A DNA stretch of 25,725 bases from Candidatus Pelagibacterales bacterium (GTDB taxonomy: Bacteria; Pseudomonadota; Alphaproteobacteria; TMED109). Made by a program: the position numbers and the translations under genes. Positions 1 to 7,923 of this stretch are shown piece by piece (the stretch's first letter is position 1; every line of letters begins with the position of its first letter). The DNA lies in NCBI GenBank assembly GCA_002732015.1, contig PCCU01000007.1, forward strand, positions 1-25,725, written 5' to 3'. Under the pieces are notes generated by a model, which saw nothing but the letters and a program-made list of their open reading frames with translations, ran no database searches and was not told the DNA's origin.

Positions 1-579
1 TCTATTATTTTCTATTCTTTTTTTATGAAAGTAAGAAAGGTTTTTTTTTGTTTCATAAAAAACTTCAAGAGCTCTAATTATTCTTAATTTATCATTAGAA
101 TTTATTTTTTTTGCATAGTGAGGATCAATATCACTCAAAAAATCATATACATTTTTCAAACCTTTTTGTATTAGTAATCTTTCCACCTTTTTTTTTGTAA
201 TTTTGGTTATATGAGGAATATAACTAATTCCTTTACTAACAAACTCTAAATAAAGACCTGTACCTCCTACTAAAATAGGAGTTTTCTTATCTAAAAGAAT
301 TTTTTTTATTTTTTTTATTGAATGTTTTAGCCAAATTGAACCATTATAATTTTTGTTAGTGTCAAAATATCCATACATATGATGCTTCACAGAATTTTGT
401 ATAGATTTGGAAGGTTGTGAAGTTAATATAGGAAAATTTTTGTAAACTTGCATACTATCAGCATTTATTATTTCACCATCTATTAATTTAGCTAATTTTA
501 AAGCAAGGTCTGACTTTCCAGATGCTGTAGGTCCCCCAAGTAAAATTATGGTTTTTTTTTTATATAATTTGCTTTCCAT
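1..579 (-). CDS. miaA: tRNA dimethylallyltransferase MiaA (partial, C-terminus beyond left edge)
   Basis: MiaA transfers a dimethylallyl group to N6 of A37 in tRNAs that read codons starting with U. The frame is open from an ATG at 579 to base 1 without a stop (193 codons), against about 300 aa for the family, so the C-terminal third is missing at the window edge and this is not a pseudogene. Residues 16-23 form the P-loop GPTASGKS. ADSMQVY follows at 40-46 and GGTGLYL lies mid-protein, both hallmarks of the family. Runs of Lys codons reflect poly-A stretches, but the frame stays intact. It diverges from serB with only 27 bases between the starts. Confidence 0.95.
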   Translation of the reverse strand, partial: MESKLYKKKTIILLGGPTASGKSDLALKLAKLIDGEIINADSMQVYKNFPILTSQPSKSIQNSVKHHMYGYFDTNKNYNGSIWLKHSIKKIKKILLDKKTPILVGGTGLYLEFVSKGISYIPHITKITKKKVERLLIQKGLKNVYDFLSDIDPHYAKKINSNDKLRIIRALEVFYETKKNLSYFHKKRIENNR

Positions 580-606
580 TATCTTTTAAAAGTATAAATA
601 ATAATT

Positions 607-1509
607 ATGAATGAAAAAAAATTTACTGCAGTAATTACATTGGTATCTATTAATCAACTTTGTTATTCCTCCGATAATAATTATATATCTAATTTAATTA
701 AAAAATATAATATTAAAATTTTTAAAACCACTAAACTTTCGAAGTTTGTAAAGGATTTTTTTTTTAAAGTTGATTTAATTACATTTAAGGAAATGAAATT
801 AGCCTGTAAGTCTCATTTATCTAGAGGCTCAGATATATGTATTCAGAAGAATAAGTATAGAAGGAAAAAAGTTATTGCTTGTGATATGGATAAAACAGTA
901 ATCAATATTGAAACTATTGATTTAATCGGAGAGAAAATATTGAATAATAACAAAATTGCAGTCTTAACAAAAAAAGCAATGAGTGGAGGTATTAACTATA
1001 GCAATTCAATTATTCAAAGAACTAAAATATTAAAAGGTATTTCAATTAACCAAATAAAACAAACTGCTAAATACATAAAACTCACAAAAGATGTGGATGT
1101 TGTAATAAAAACTTTAAATAAAAATGGTTGCCACACTATGCTTATTTCAGGAGGATATGAAATTTTTGCTAATATTATTGGTAAAAAGATAGGTTTTAAA
1201 GAAATTATAAGCAATATACCTATTTCTGATAATGGTGTACTTACTGGAAGTTTAAAAGGTGATATAGTAGATGGCAAAGGCAAACTTAATTATTTTAAAA
1301 AAAGAATAAAAAAACTTAATGCAAAAAAATTTCAGACAATTGCTGTGGGAGATGGGCAAAATGATATAGATATGATAAAATATGCTAGTCTAGGGATAGC
1401 GTGGAATGGATTTCCAAAAGTAAAAAAAGCAGCTGATGTTTTGGCTAATTATAATTTTAAAAGTATTTTATATTTTCAAGGTTACAGCGACAGAGATATA
1501 ACAATTTAA
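607..1509 (+). CDS. serB: Phosphoserine phosphatase SerB
   Basis: Cytosolic HAD-family enzyme for the last step of serine synthesis, phosphoserine to serine plus phosphate. Motif I is DMDKT with the nucleophile Asp93 and the acid/base Asp95, followed by a Glu/Ile/Asp substrate-specificity stretch typical of SerB. Motif II is LISGG and motif III/IV is VGDGQND. Residues 1-85 are a divergent N-terminal regulatory-like region. The length of 300 aa is normal for alphaproteobacterial SerB. The stop overlaps the stop of degP on the other strand. The ATG at 607 has no clear Shine-Dalgarno sequence, as for many genes here. Confidence 0.95.
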   Translation: MNEKKFTAVITLVSINQLCYSSDNNYISNLIKKYNIKIFKTTKLSKFVKDFFFKVDLITFKEMKLACKSHLSRGSDICIQKNKYRRKKVIACDMDKTVINIETIDLIGEKILNNNKIAVLTKKAMSGGINYSNSIIQRTKILKGISINQIKQTAKYIKLTKDVDVVIKTLNKNGCHTMLISGGYEIFANIIGKKIGFKEIISNIPISDNGVLTGSLKGDIVDGKGKLNYFKKRIKKLNAKKFQTIAVGDGQNDIDMIKYASLGIAWNGFPKVKKAADVLANYNFKSILYFQGYSDRDITI

Positions 1510-2954
1510 TTTTTTACTTTTAGTGCTGTAAAAATAATATTCCCTTGCCTATTAATTAATAACAAAACACCCTTCTTATTTACCGACTTTTTTATAATTT
1601 GCTTTAAATCATTTATTTTATTTACAGGTGTTTGGTTAATTTCCTGTAGTATATCACCAGGTCTTATGCCTTTTCTTTCAGCTTCAGAATTTTGTTCTAC
1701 ATTAACAATCAAAAGTCCATAAACATCTTCGGGAATGTTTTGTCTGATTCTTATGTTTTCTGTCAAAGAAACAAGTTTAATTCCTAATTCCTTAATCTCA
1801 CCTTCGTCAGCAATTTGTTTCTTATCCTCTACTTTTTTACTTGCAACCTTTTCTTCTTTGAGTTCTGCTATTAAAACATTCTTAGTCACTTTTTTCTCAT
1901 TTCTCCACACTACTAATTTAGAATTTTTATTAACATCTGCCTCTGCAACAAGTCTAGGCAACCTTCTCATTTCAGTTACTTCATTACCATTAAATTCAAG
2001 TATTATGTCACCAGCCTTAATTCCAGCTTTTTGAGCCGGACTATCTGGAATCGTGGAAGCAACTAATGCACCATATGCCCTATCCAACCCTAAACTTTCT
2101 GCTAAATCAGGAGTTACTGTTTGTATTCTAACACCTAACCAACCTCTAACTGTTTTTCCGTATTGTATAAGTTGATTAATTACTCCTTCTGCTAAAGAAG
2201 ATGGAATTGCAAATCCTATTCCAACGCTTCCTCCAGAAGGTGAATAAATAGCTGTATTAACACCAATAACTTCTCCATCTAAATTAAAAAGTGGTCCGCC
2301 TGAATTTCCCCTATTAATAGGAGCATCTGTTTGAATAAAATCATCAAATGGTCCAGCATTTATATCTCTAGCTTTTGCTGATACTATTCCTAAAGTAACA
2401 GTTGTAGCTAATCCGAATGGATTGCCTATAGCTAAAGCCCAATTACCTACTTTAGCATTGTCAGAGTTGCCCCAATTTACTGGTGTTAATTCTAAATCTG
2501 TCTCGACTTTTAAAATTGCTAAATCAGTTTTTTTATCAGAACCAATTAATTTAGCTTGTAGGGATGTTCCGTCATGCAATACTACAGTGATTGAAGTTGA
2601 ATTAGCAACAACATGATTATTTGTAACTATAAATCCAGCTTTGTCTATAATGAACCCTGACCCTGCTGCAGTCTCATTCCTTCTCTGCCTTGGTTGCGGA
2701 GCTGGTACACCTCTTCTTTCAAAAAAATCTTTAAAAAAGTCTTCAAAAGGTGAGCCAGGAGGAAATTGTGGTGCAATTGGCCTGTTAGTAGATACGTCGC
2801 GAGAAATCATTACGGAAATACTAACTACAGATGGAATAAGTTCATCTGCTAATTCTGAAAAGTCAGGTATTGATTTGGCATGTAAGCTAGGATTAACAGA
2901 AATTATAATGATTAAAAAGAGATAAAGTATTGTATTTTTTATATAAATTCTCAT
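1506..2954 (-). CDS. degP: Periplasmic serine protease/chaperone of the Do (HtrA/DegP) family
   Basis: Quality-control protease of the periplasm. Residues 1-27 are a signal peptide (basic start, long Leu/Ile core). The trypsin-like domain carries the full triad: His114 in TNNHVV, Asp144 in KTDLAIL and Ser218 in GNSGGP. Two PDZ domains follow, at about 265-360 and 395-480, the arrangement of DegP/DegQ/MucD. A loop rich in Pro and Phe at 60-90 before the catalytic core matches the LA loop of Do proteases. It is the last gene of a leftward operon after hflK, hflC and a DUF2065 protein, 21 bases behind the latter. The pairing with HflKC, the modulator of FtsH, puts two arms of envelope protein quality control in one transcript. 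DegP, DegQ and MucD cannot be separated from the sequence alone. Confidence 0.95.
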   Translation of the reverse strand: MRIYIKNTILYLFLIIIISVNPSLHAKSIPDFSELADELIPSVVSISVMISRDVSTNRPIAPQFPPGSPFEDFFKDFFERRGVPAPQPRQRRNETAAGSGFIIDKAGFIVTNNHVVANSTSITVVLHDGTSLQAKLIGSDKKTDLAILKVETDLELTPVNWGNSDNAKVGNWALAIGNPFGLATTVTLGIVSAKARDINAGPFDDFIQTDAPINRGNSGGPLFNLDGEVIGVNTAIYSPSGGSVGIGFAIPSSLAEGVINQLIQYGKTVRGWLGVRIQTVTPDLAESLGLDRAYGALVASTIPDSPAQKAGIKAGDIILEFNGNEVTEMRRLPRLVAEADVNKNSKLVVWRNEKKVTKNVLIAELKEEKVASKKVEDKKQIADEGEIKELGIKLVSLTENIRIRQNIPEDVYGLLIVNVEQNSEAERKGIRPGDILQEINQTPVNKINDLKQIIKKSVNKKGVLLLINRQGNIIFTALKVKN

Positions 2955-2975
2955 ATTTTTATCTACGTTCGTTAT

Positions 2976-3161
2976 TTATAATCGGATTATACTAATAACA
3001 ATTAACCCTATAGTAATAGAAAATAGCCCTATAAGTCTAATTTTTTTTTCTGAAAAATCATTTATCATCTTTAACAATTGTTTTAACCTTTTAGGAGAAA
3101 TAAAAAGTATCATGCCTTCAAAAATAAAAACTAACCCTAAAGCTACAAAAAAGTCAATCAT
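2976..3161 (-). CDS. DUF2065 small membrane protein (YjeT-like)
   Basis: 61-aa protein with two predicted membrane segments, about residues 3-22 and 42-60, and a short basic loop between them. The N-terminal pattern of Leu/Val/Phe with EGM followed by a Pro-x-Arg is that of the DUF2065 family, which in proteobacteria commonly sits beside hflK/hflC (E. coli yjeT). The function is not known. The gene lies 6 bases behind hflC and 21 ahead of degP, so it is part of the same transcript. A role near the HflKC-FtsH complex is inferred only from this context. Confidence 0.85.
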   Translation of the reverse strand: MIDFFVALGLVFIFEGMILFISPKRLKQLLKMINDFSEKKIRLIGLFSITIGLIVISIIRL

Positions 3162-3167
3162 TCAAAG

Positions 3168-4037
3168 CTAATTTTTTCCTTCTGCATCTCTAAAAAATTC
3201 GAAAAATTCTCCTTTTGGAGAGAGCACCATGGTAGTATCCCCCTCTGTCAAAGCTTTACTGTAAGCCTGCATAGCTCTGTAAAAAGAGAAAAACTCTGGA
3301 TCCTTACCAAACGCTTCTCCTAAAATTCTGTTTTTTTCTGCCTCTCCTTCTCCTCTTAAAATCTCACTATCTCTTTTGGCTTCAGCTAAAATAACAGTTT
3401 TATTTTTTTCTGCCTCTGCTTGTATTACCCTCGACTTTTCTTCTCCAATTGCTCTAATTTGTGCAGCTTCTTGCTGTCTTTCTGTTTGCATTCTTCTGTA
3501 AATAGCTTCTGAGTTTTCAGAAGGAAGGTCAGCCTTTTTAATTCTTACTTCTTGAATTTTAATACCAAATTGCTTAGCTCTTTGAGTAACCAAACCAGTA
3601 ACTTCAACCATTAATTCTTCTCTTCTGTCAGAAATAACTGCACTCAAAGGCACTCTTCCTAAAACTGCTCTTAGACTATTATTTACAACCGAACCTAATC
3701 TATTATTTAGAGCATTTTCAAACCTCACTGTTTGGTAATATTTAAGGGGATCTACAATGCTATACCTTACAAAAGCATCAACTATTAGACGCTTCTTATC
3801 TGCAGCTATAATTTCCTCTGCGTTATTGTCAAATAATAGGATCCTTTTATCAAATTTAATAACGTTTTGGGCGAAAGGTATTTTTAAGTTAAGCCCTGGT
3901 TCTCTAATCACTTTAATGGGTTCTCCAAATTGAAGAACAATAGCTTGAATTCTTTGTTCAACAAAAAATAAGGTATTGTAAGCACCTATCAAGATACTTA
4001 TCACTAGTACTAATAATAACATATATTTTTTACTCAT
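3168..4037 (-). CDS. hflC: HflC, SPFH-domain partner of the FtsH modulator complex
   Basis: Inner-membrane protein with one N-terminal membrane segment (about 4-24) and a large periplasmic SPFH/band-7 domain (about 25-190), followed by a long Ala/Glu/Arg-rich helix (about 190-245) that assembles into the HflKC cage around FtsH. The sequences FVEQRIQAIVLQFG and the Glu-Ala-rich coiled coil are typical of HflC. The 289-aa length is normal. The start ATG has a GAGGGA ribosome-binding site about 5 bases upstream, and the gene follows hflK by 7 bases, so translation is probably coupled. No ftsH gene lies in the window. Confidence 0.95.
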   Translation of the reverse strand: MSKKYMLLLVLVISILIGAYNTLFFVEQRIQAIVLQFGEPIKVIREPGLNLKIPFAQNVIKFDKRILLFDNNAEEIIAADKKRLIVDAFVRYSIVDPLKYYQTVRFENALNNRLGSVVNNSLRAVLGRVPLSAVISDRREELMVEVTGLVTQRAKQFGIKIQEVRIKKADLPSENSEAIYRRMQTERQQEAAQIRAIGEEKSRVIQAEAEKNKTVILAEAKRDSEILRGEGEAEKNRILGEAFGKDPEFFSFYRAMQAYSKALTEGDTTMVLSPKGEFFEFFRDAEGKN

Positions 4038-4044
4038 ATTTCCC

Positions 4045-5133
4045 TCAGTTATTTTGCTGGTTTGTTGATTTTTTTAATTCGGGCAAAGGTAGATAAGGTA
4101 AAACGCCTGAACCATTATCATTATCTATAATAACCTTATTCATATTTTGCATTACTTTTTCCATAGTTTCTAAGTAAATTCTTCTTCTAGTAACATCTTT
4201 TGCTTCTTTATATTCTTTATAAACTGACAGAAATCTTTGAGAAGCTCCATCAGCTATGGCTATTACTTCCTGCTTGTAAGCTTCAGCGCTTTCCCTAACC
4301 TTTGATGCCTCACCTTTAGCCTCTGGAACTATTCTGTTAGCATATGCCTGCGCTTCATTAATTAATCTTTCTTGGTCAGCTCTTGCTCTTTGCACATCTT
4401 TAAAGTCATCAATTACAGCAGGAGGAGGATCTGATTTTTGAAGTAAAAGTGATGAAACTGTAATACCACTTTCATTTCCATCTAAAATTTTTTGTAAGGA
4501 ATCTTGTGCTTCTTGTCTAACCTGATCCCTTCCTTCAGCTAAAGCAAAATCTATATTTGTTTTTCCTATAACTTCTCTCATCACACTTTCTGCACTATCT
4601 TTAACATTTTTTTCTGGGTCTCGAATGTTAAATACGTACTTTGCCGCATCGGAGACAAACCATTGCACAACAAAATTTATATCAACGATATTCTCGTCAC
4701 CAGTTAACATTAAGCTTTCTTCATCAACATTCCTAGAATTATTACCTGATTGCCCCCTAAAACCAACTTCAACGCTTCTAGTTATTGTAACAGGAACTTT
4801 GATTACCTTTTCTACAGGCGAAGGTATATGATAATTTAAACCGGGGCTACTTATCGAAGTATATTTTCCAAATCTCATAACAACCCCCTGCTCTTCTGGA
4901 CTTATAGTGTAAAAACCACTTATTAACCATAAAAATATGAGTACTAAAAAGGCTATTAAAAAACTTTTTGGCCCTTTAGAAAAAAAAGAAGAAAATTTTT
5001 TTTTAAAATTATCTAAAAGTTTGTCTAAATCATCTCCACTTTTTTTTCCTTTCCAATTATTATTACCGTTATTACCCCATGGATTATTATTTTTATTATT
5101 CCATGGCCCGTCATTATTATTATCCCAAGGCAT
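4045..5133 (-). CDS. hflK: HflK, SPFH-domain partner of the FtsH modulator complex
   Basis: Partner of HflC in the membrane complex that surrounds and restrains the FtsH protease. The first 30 residues are a low-complexity Asn/Gly/Trp/Pro tail on the cytoplasmic side, as in most HflK proteins. A membrane segment follows at about 58-74, then the motif SPEEQGVVMRFG that opens the SPFH domain, then a long Ala/Glu/Gln-rich helix. It is the first gene of the leftward operon hflK-hflC-DUF2065-degP. An AAGGA ribosome-binding site lies just upstream of the ATG at 5133. The 74-base gap to mrp must carry divergent promoters. Confidence 0.95.
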   Translation of the reverse strand: MPWDNNNDGPWNNKNNNPWGNNGNNNWKGKKSGDDLDKLLDNFKKKFSSFFSKGPKSFLIAFLVLIFLWLISGFYTISPEEQGVVMRFGKYTSISSPGLNYHIPSPVEKVIKVPVTITRSVEVGFRGQSGNNSRNVDEESLMLTGDENIVDINFVVQWFVSDAAKYVFNIRDPEKNVKDSAESVMREVIGKTNIDFALAEGRDQVRQEAQDSLQKILDGNESGITVSSLLLQKSDPPPAVIDDFKDVQRARADQERLINEAQAYANRIVPEAKGEASKVRESAEAYKQEVIAIADGASQRFLSVYKEYKEAKDVTRRRIYLETMEKVMQNMNKVIIDNDNGSGVLPYLPLPELKKSTNQQNN

Positions 5134-5145
5134 ATTTTTCCTTAT

Positions 5146-5174
5146 TTGATTTAATTAAACTTATTACTTATATA
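5146..5174 (+). promoter_or_regulatory. Candidate sigma-70-type promoter for mrp
   Basis: TTGATT at 5146-5151 and TATATA at 5169-5174 are separated by 17 bases in the divergent hflK/mrp gap. A start near 5181 would give a leader of about 26 nt. The region is a run of alternating T/A, so the -10 assignment is weak and the same run could also serve hflK on the other strand. Confidence 0.35.
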
Positions 5175-5207
5175 TATATATTAAAATTATGTTATTCAAT
5201 ATTTAAA

Positions 5208-6137
5208 ATGAAAGACAAAGAACAAAATTTAACTAAAACTATTATTAATTCTTTTAGTAATAAGCTAAAACCTCTAGTAGAAGACTTTATAATAAAGGAT
5301 AACAAAGCATTTGTAACATTAAAAGCCTTAGACTATGAAGATGCAAAGCTTTTAGAAGTTTATAAAAGAGAATGTGAAGAAACCTTACTTAAAAAGAGTA
5401 TATTTGACGAAGTATTTGTAACTTTTGTAGAAAAACAGAAGCAATTTAAAAAAATTATTACTGTTTCAAGTTGCAAAGGAGGAGTTGGGAAATCTACCAT
5501 AGCAGTTAACTTAGCATTGGCTCTAAAAAGAAAAGGTTTTATAGTTGGGCTATTGGATGCAGATATTTATGGTCCCTCAATACCAAAATTATTAAATCTG
5601 ACAGAAAAACCTAATGTAAATTCATCTAAAAAAATAATTCCTGTCACTTCTGATGGGTTAAAAGTTATGTCTATAGGTTTGCTTATAGATGAAGAAAAAC
5701 CAGTTGTTTGGAGAGGTCCAATGGTTCAAGGAGCTCTCTCTCAATTAATTGATGAAGTGCATTGGGGAAACTTAGATTATATGGTAATAGATCTGCCTCC
5801 AGGAACTGGCGATGCATACTTAGCGATTCTACAAAAATTAAAAATCGATGAGTCCTTAATAGTTACAACTTCTCAAAGCTTGGCTATAGCCGATACGAAA
5901 AAAGGTATAAATCTAATGTTAAAGTTTAATATACCAATAACAGGAATTGTTGAAAATATGAGCTTTTTTAGGTGTGATCAAGGTAAAAAGTACTATATAT
6001 TTGGAGAAAATAAGGTAGAAGATTTAGCTAAACAATTTAATACAGAAGTAATAGCAAAACTTCCAATTTTTAAAAATCCTGAAGAAGATAATAAAAATTC
6101 ATTTGATGATTTAGTAAAAAAATTAGTTGGCAATTAA
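5208..6137 (+). CDS. mrp: Mrp/ApbC-family Fe-S cluster carrier ATPase, lacking the C-terminal CxxC
   Basis: P-loop NTPase of the Mrp/NBP35 family, which moves Fe-S clusters to target proteins. Residues 1-78 are a MIP18/DUF59-like domain. The deviant Walker A is at 89-97 (CKGGVGKST), with DADIYGPS, WRGPM and DLPPGTGD further on, all diagnostic. I chose the ATG at 5208 (309 aa). The frame is open back to 5079, but that would run into hflK and add a non-homologous Tyr-rich tail. The family normally has CxxC shortly after ENM(A/S) for cluster binding. Here only Cys256 remains and the second Cys is absent (CDQGK), so cluster binding may differ. Its stop shares the bases TTAA with the stop of thyX. 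Confidence 0.93.
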   Translation: MKDKEQNLTKTIINSFSNKLKPLVEDFIIKDNKAFVTLKALDYEDAKLLEVYKRECEETLLKKSIFDEVFVTFVEKQKQFKKIITVSSCKGGVGKSTIAVNLALALKRKGFIVGLLDADIYGPSIPKLLNLTEKPNVNSSKKIIPVTSDGLKVMSIGLLIDEEKPVVWRGPMVQGALSQLIDEVHWGNLDYMVIDLPPGTGDAYLAILQKLKIDESLIVTTSQSLAIADTKKGINLMLKFNIPITGIVENMSFFRCDQGKKYYIFGENKVEDLAKQFNTEVIAKLPIFKNPEEDNKNSFDDLVKKLVGN

Positions 6138-7063
6138 AATAATAAACTCTCCAACTCTTTCCATTCTCTATTAGAAAGATTAGATTTGCTTTTTGTAACT
6201 TTCTTGCCTGCAATCATCTTCCTAATAATCTCAATAGCTTCCATAGAAAGTTCAGCAGATTTTAATCTATATGATAAAAAAGCCTTGTATGTTAGTGGAG
6301 TCCATTTACTTAAAATTTTCAGAAGTATCTTTCCATATTCTCTAATTTCAAATTGAGAATGGCTATCAGCTCTGAGGCTTACAAAGTGCATAAAATTATG
6401 CAAATCAACTTTCCAATACCATTGTGTGTATGTGTTGAGAGTAAGGTTAATTCTCGCTAACTCTCTTGATAAACTGTTTCGCTCTTTTTCATATTCCTTA
6501 CTATTTTTTTCATTTAGCATCCAAGTATAGTTTTCATAACATCTAGTAGAATCCTCTTTTAAAATTTTTAGTATTTCTTTTGCAGTATCCTCATCTACTT
6601 CATTTCCACGTCCTTGTTTATTTATTAATGATTGTTGAGCTAAATGATTTTTTTTAGGAATGTAAAACTCATCTTCTAATATTGAATATCTTGCAGAATA
6701 TTCATTAATACTTGCTGTTCTGTGTCTTATCCACTGTCTAGCTATGAATATAGGCAACTTAACATGAAGTTTAATTTCACACATTTCAAATGGAGTAGTA
6801 TGTCTATGTCTAAGAAGATACCTTATTAAACCTTCGTCTTCTGACTTTTTTTTTGTACCCTTACCATAGGAAACTCTTGCGGCTTGAACTACAGACGCAT
6901 CTGTTCCCATATAATCTACAACCCTTACAAATCCCTTATCTAAAGCTTTTAAAGGACTGTAGAGAATACTTTCCAAGCCACTTGAAACTGGCCTTAAAGT
7001 CTTATACTTTTTTTTTCGTAAATTTGTTATTTCTGTGTTTTTTTTTTTCATTTGAGTTTTCAT
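6134..7063 (-). CDS. thyX: Flavin-dependent thymidylate synthase ThyX
   Basis: Makes dTMP from dUMP using methylene-tetrahydrofolate, FAD and NADPH. The signature RHRx7S is complete (Arg113-His114-Arg115 to Ser123), and the dUMP-binding stretch LRADSHSQFEIR lies in the C-terminal half. A Lys-rich N-terminal extension of about 35 residues precedes the core, so the protein, at 309 aa, is at the long end of the family. Met5 is a possible alternative start. The enzyme releases tetrahydrofolate rather than dihydrofolate, which lowers the need for dihydrofolate reductase. Whether ThyA also exists cannot be judged from this window. It converges on mrp and diverges from ssrA. Confidence 0.95.
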   Translation of the reverse strand: MKTQMKKKNTEITNLRKKKYKTLRPVSSGLESILYSPLKALDKGFVRVVDYMGTDASVVQAARVSYGKGTKKKSEDEGLIRYLLRHRHTTPFEMCEIKLHVKLPIFIARQWIRHRTASINEYSARYSILEDEFYIPKKNHLAQQSLINKQGRGNEVDEDTAKEILKILKEDSTRCYENYTWMLNEKNSKEYEKERNSLSRELARINLTLNTYTQWYWKVDLHNFMHFVSLRADSHSQFEIREYGKILLKILSKWTPLTYKAFLSYRLKSAELSMEAIEIIRKMIAGKKVTKSKSNLSNREWKELESLLF

Positions 7064-7110
7064 TTTTTATTACTTTATTAACATAACCTAAATTTATATT
7101 TAATTAAAAC

Positions 7111-7138
7111 TTTAAAGCTGTAAATAAATAATTATAAT
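7111..7138 (+). promoter_or_regulatory. Candidate promoter of ssrA
   Basis: TATAAT at 7133-7138, a perfect -10 hexamer, with TTTAAA at 7111-7116 (4 of 6 to the -35 consensus) and a 16-base spacer. A start near 7145 would lie shortly ahead of the acceptor piece of the tmRNA. The site fits position and strand, but TATAAT is common at this base composition. Confidence 0.45.
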
Positions 7139-7164
7139 GATATTGTTATTTTTTTATAACTATG

Positions 7165-7442
7165 ACGATAAATGATGCGAGTAATAGGCGAATTGGACCC
7201 GGGGGCGGTACCCGGCGCCTCCACCAATACACAGGGGGGCGAAATAGGATCGACAAGCGTTGAAAGGCGTATTCTTTCGTTCGGTTTGGTTCCACCGCAA
7301 AGGGCTAGATTATAAATGCAAACGACAATAGTCGTGGGGTTGCTTTAGCAGCTTAAGCTGTTAAAAATACCATGCAGAATTAGTCCTAAATTGTTCACGC
7401 TTTTTAGGCGGGGTTTGAAGGCACCTGGCAACAGAAGCCTTC
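7165..7442 (+). ncRNA. ssrA: Two-piece (circularly permuted) tmRNA, alphaproteobacterial type
   Basis: Rescues stalled ribosomes and adds a degradation tag. The 3' acceptor piece comes first: T-stem CCGGG/CCCGG at 7199-7215 with loop GGCGGTA, acceptor strand CGCCTCC at 7216-7222 and encoded ACCA at 7223-7226. The 5' coding piece starts at 7235 with GGGGGCG (7235-7241), which pairs fully with the acceptor strand and includes the G3-U70 wobble that marks alanine charging. Only 8 bases (7227-7234) separate the two pieces. The tag reading frame is 7318-7356. The coding piece closes with the hairpin GAAGGC (7417-7422) / GCCTTC (7437-7442) around the conserved ACCTGGCAACAG. The GC content is clearly above that of the neighbours. 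The 5' limit of the acceptor piece (about 7165) is approximate. Confidence 0.96.
7318..7356 (+). other. tmRNA-encoded proteolysis tag ANDNSRGVALAA
   Basis: The resume codon GCA at 7318 opens a frame of 12 codons ending at TAA 7354-7356. With the alanine carried by the tmRNA itself, the added peptide is AANDNSRGVALAA. The AANDN start is the part recognised by alpha-type SspB and the ALAA end is the ClpX/ClpA degron. The middle is short and basic (SRGV), whereas the Caulobacter tag has an acidic middle. Confidence 0.93.
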
Positions 7443-7457
7443 ATAAAAAATATAACT

Positions 7458-7922
7458 ATGAGTAAAAAAATAAAATTTTTAGATTATAATACTTTGATAA
7501 GAGACAATTTGTTAAATGTTGTCAAACAAGCTCTCAGTAAAACAGCTGATTACGGTCTTACCGACGGTCATCACTTTTACATAACATTTACAACTAAATT
7601 TAAAGAAAATACTTTACCCTCTTATCTATCTAAAGATTATCCTGATAACATGATGATAGTAATTGAAAACGAATTTTGGAATCTTAAGGTATTTGATAAT
7701 TATTTTTTAATTGATCTTAAATTTAAAGGAAAAATAGAAACATTAAAGATCATGTTTGATTCTCTAATAAGTTTTGTTGATCCATCTGTCTCTTTTAATT
7801 TAAATTTAGATTTAATTGGGTCAAAAAAACCTGTGTCAAAAATAAAAAAAATTCAGCAAAAAAAAAATGCAAGGTTAGAAAATAAAAGCAATATTATTTA
7901 CTTAAAACCAAACAAAAAATGA
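7458..7922 (+). CDS. sspB: SspB-family ClpXP adaptor (alphaproteobacterial type)
   Basis: Adaptor that tethers ssrA-tagged proteins to ClpXP. The fold signature HHFYITFTT at residues 38-46, the MMIVIENEFW strand and VDPSVSFNL near 107-116 match the alphaproteobacterial SspB family. A basic, low-complexity linker (about 120-145) leads to a short C-terminal segment (IIYLKPNKK), which in this family docks on ClpX. The 154-aa length is normal. The gene begins 15 bases after the last hairpin of the tmRNA with no terminator between and no visible Shine-Dalgarno sequence, so it is probably on the ssrA transcript. fumarase starts one base after its stop. Confidence 0.92.
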   Translation: MSKKIKFLDYNTLIRDNLLNVVKQALSKTADYGLTDGHHFYITFTTKFKENTLPSYLSKDYPDNMMIVIENEFWNLKVFDNYFLIDLKFKGKIETLKIMFDSLISFVDPSVSFNLNLDLIGSKKPVSKIKKIQQKKNARLENKSNIIYLKPNKK

Positions 7923-7923
7923 A

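Noticed and set aside
1014..1283. Open frames on the opposite strand of serB, degP, hflK, fumA and other genes
   Set aside because: They lie wholly inside well-supported genes, show no recognisable motifs and are expected at this base composition.
5079..5207. Longer mrp frame starting at 5079
   Set aside because: It would overlap hflK by 55 bases and add a Tyr-rich, non-homologous tail; ATG 5208 gives a normal Mrp N-terminus.
7165..7442. Ordinary one-piece tmRNA or an unrelated structured RNA
   Set aside because: The CCA end precedes the 5' end of the coding piece, and the acceptor strands pair perfectly only in permuted order.
7437..7460. Rho-independent terminator after ssrA
   Set aside because: The final hairpin belongs to the tmRNA and is followed by an A-rich, not T-rich, stretch on the transcribed strand.
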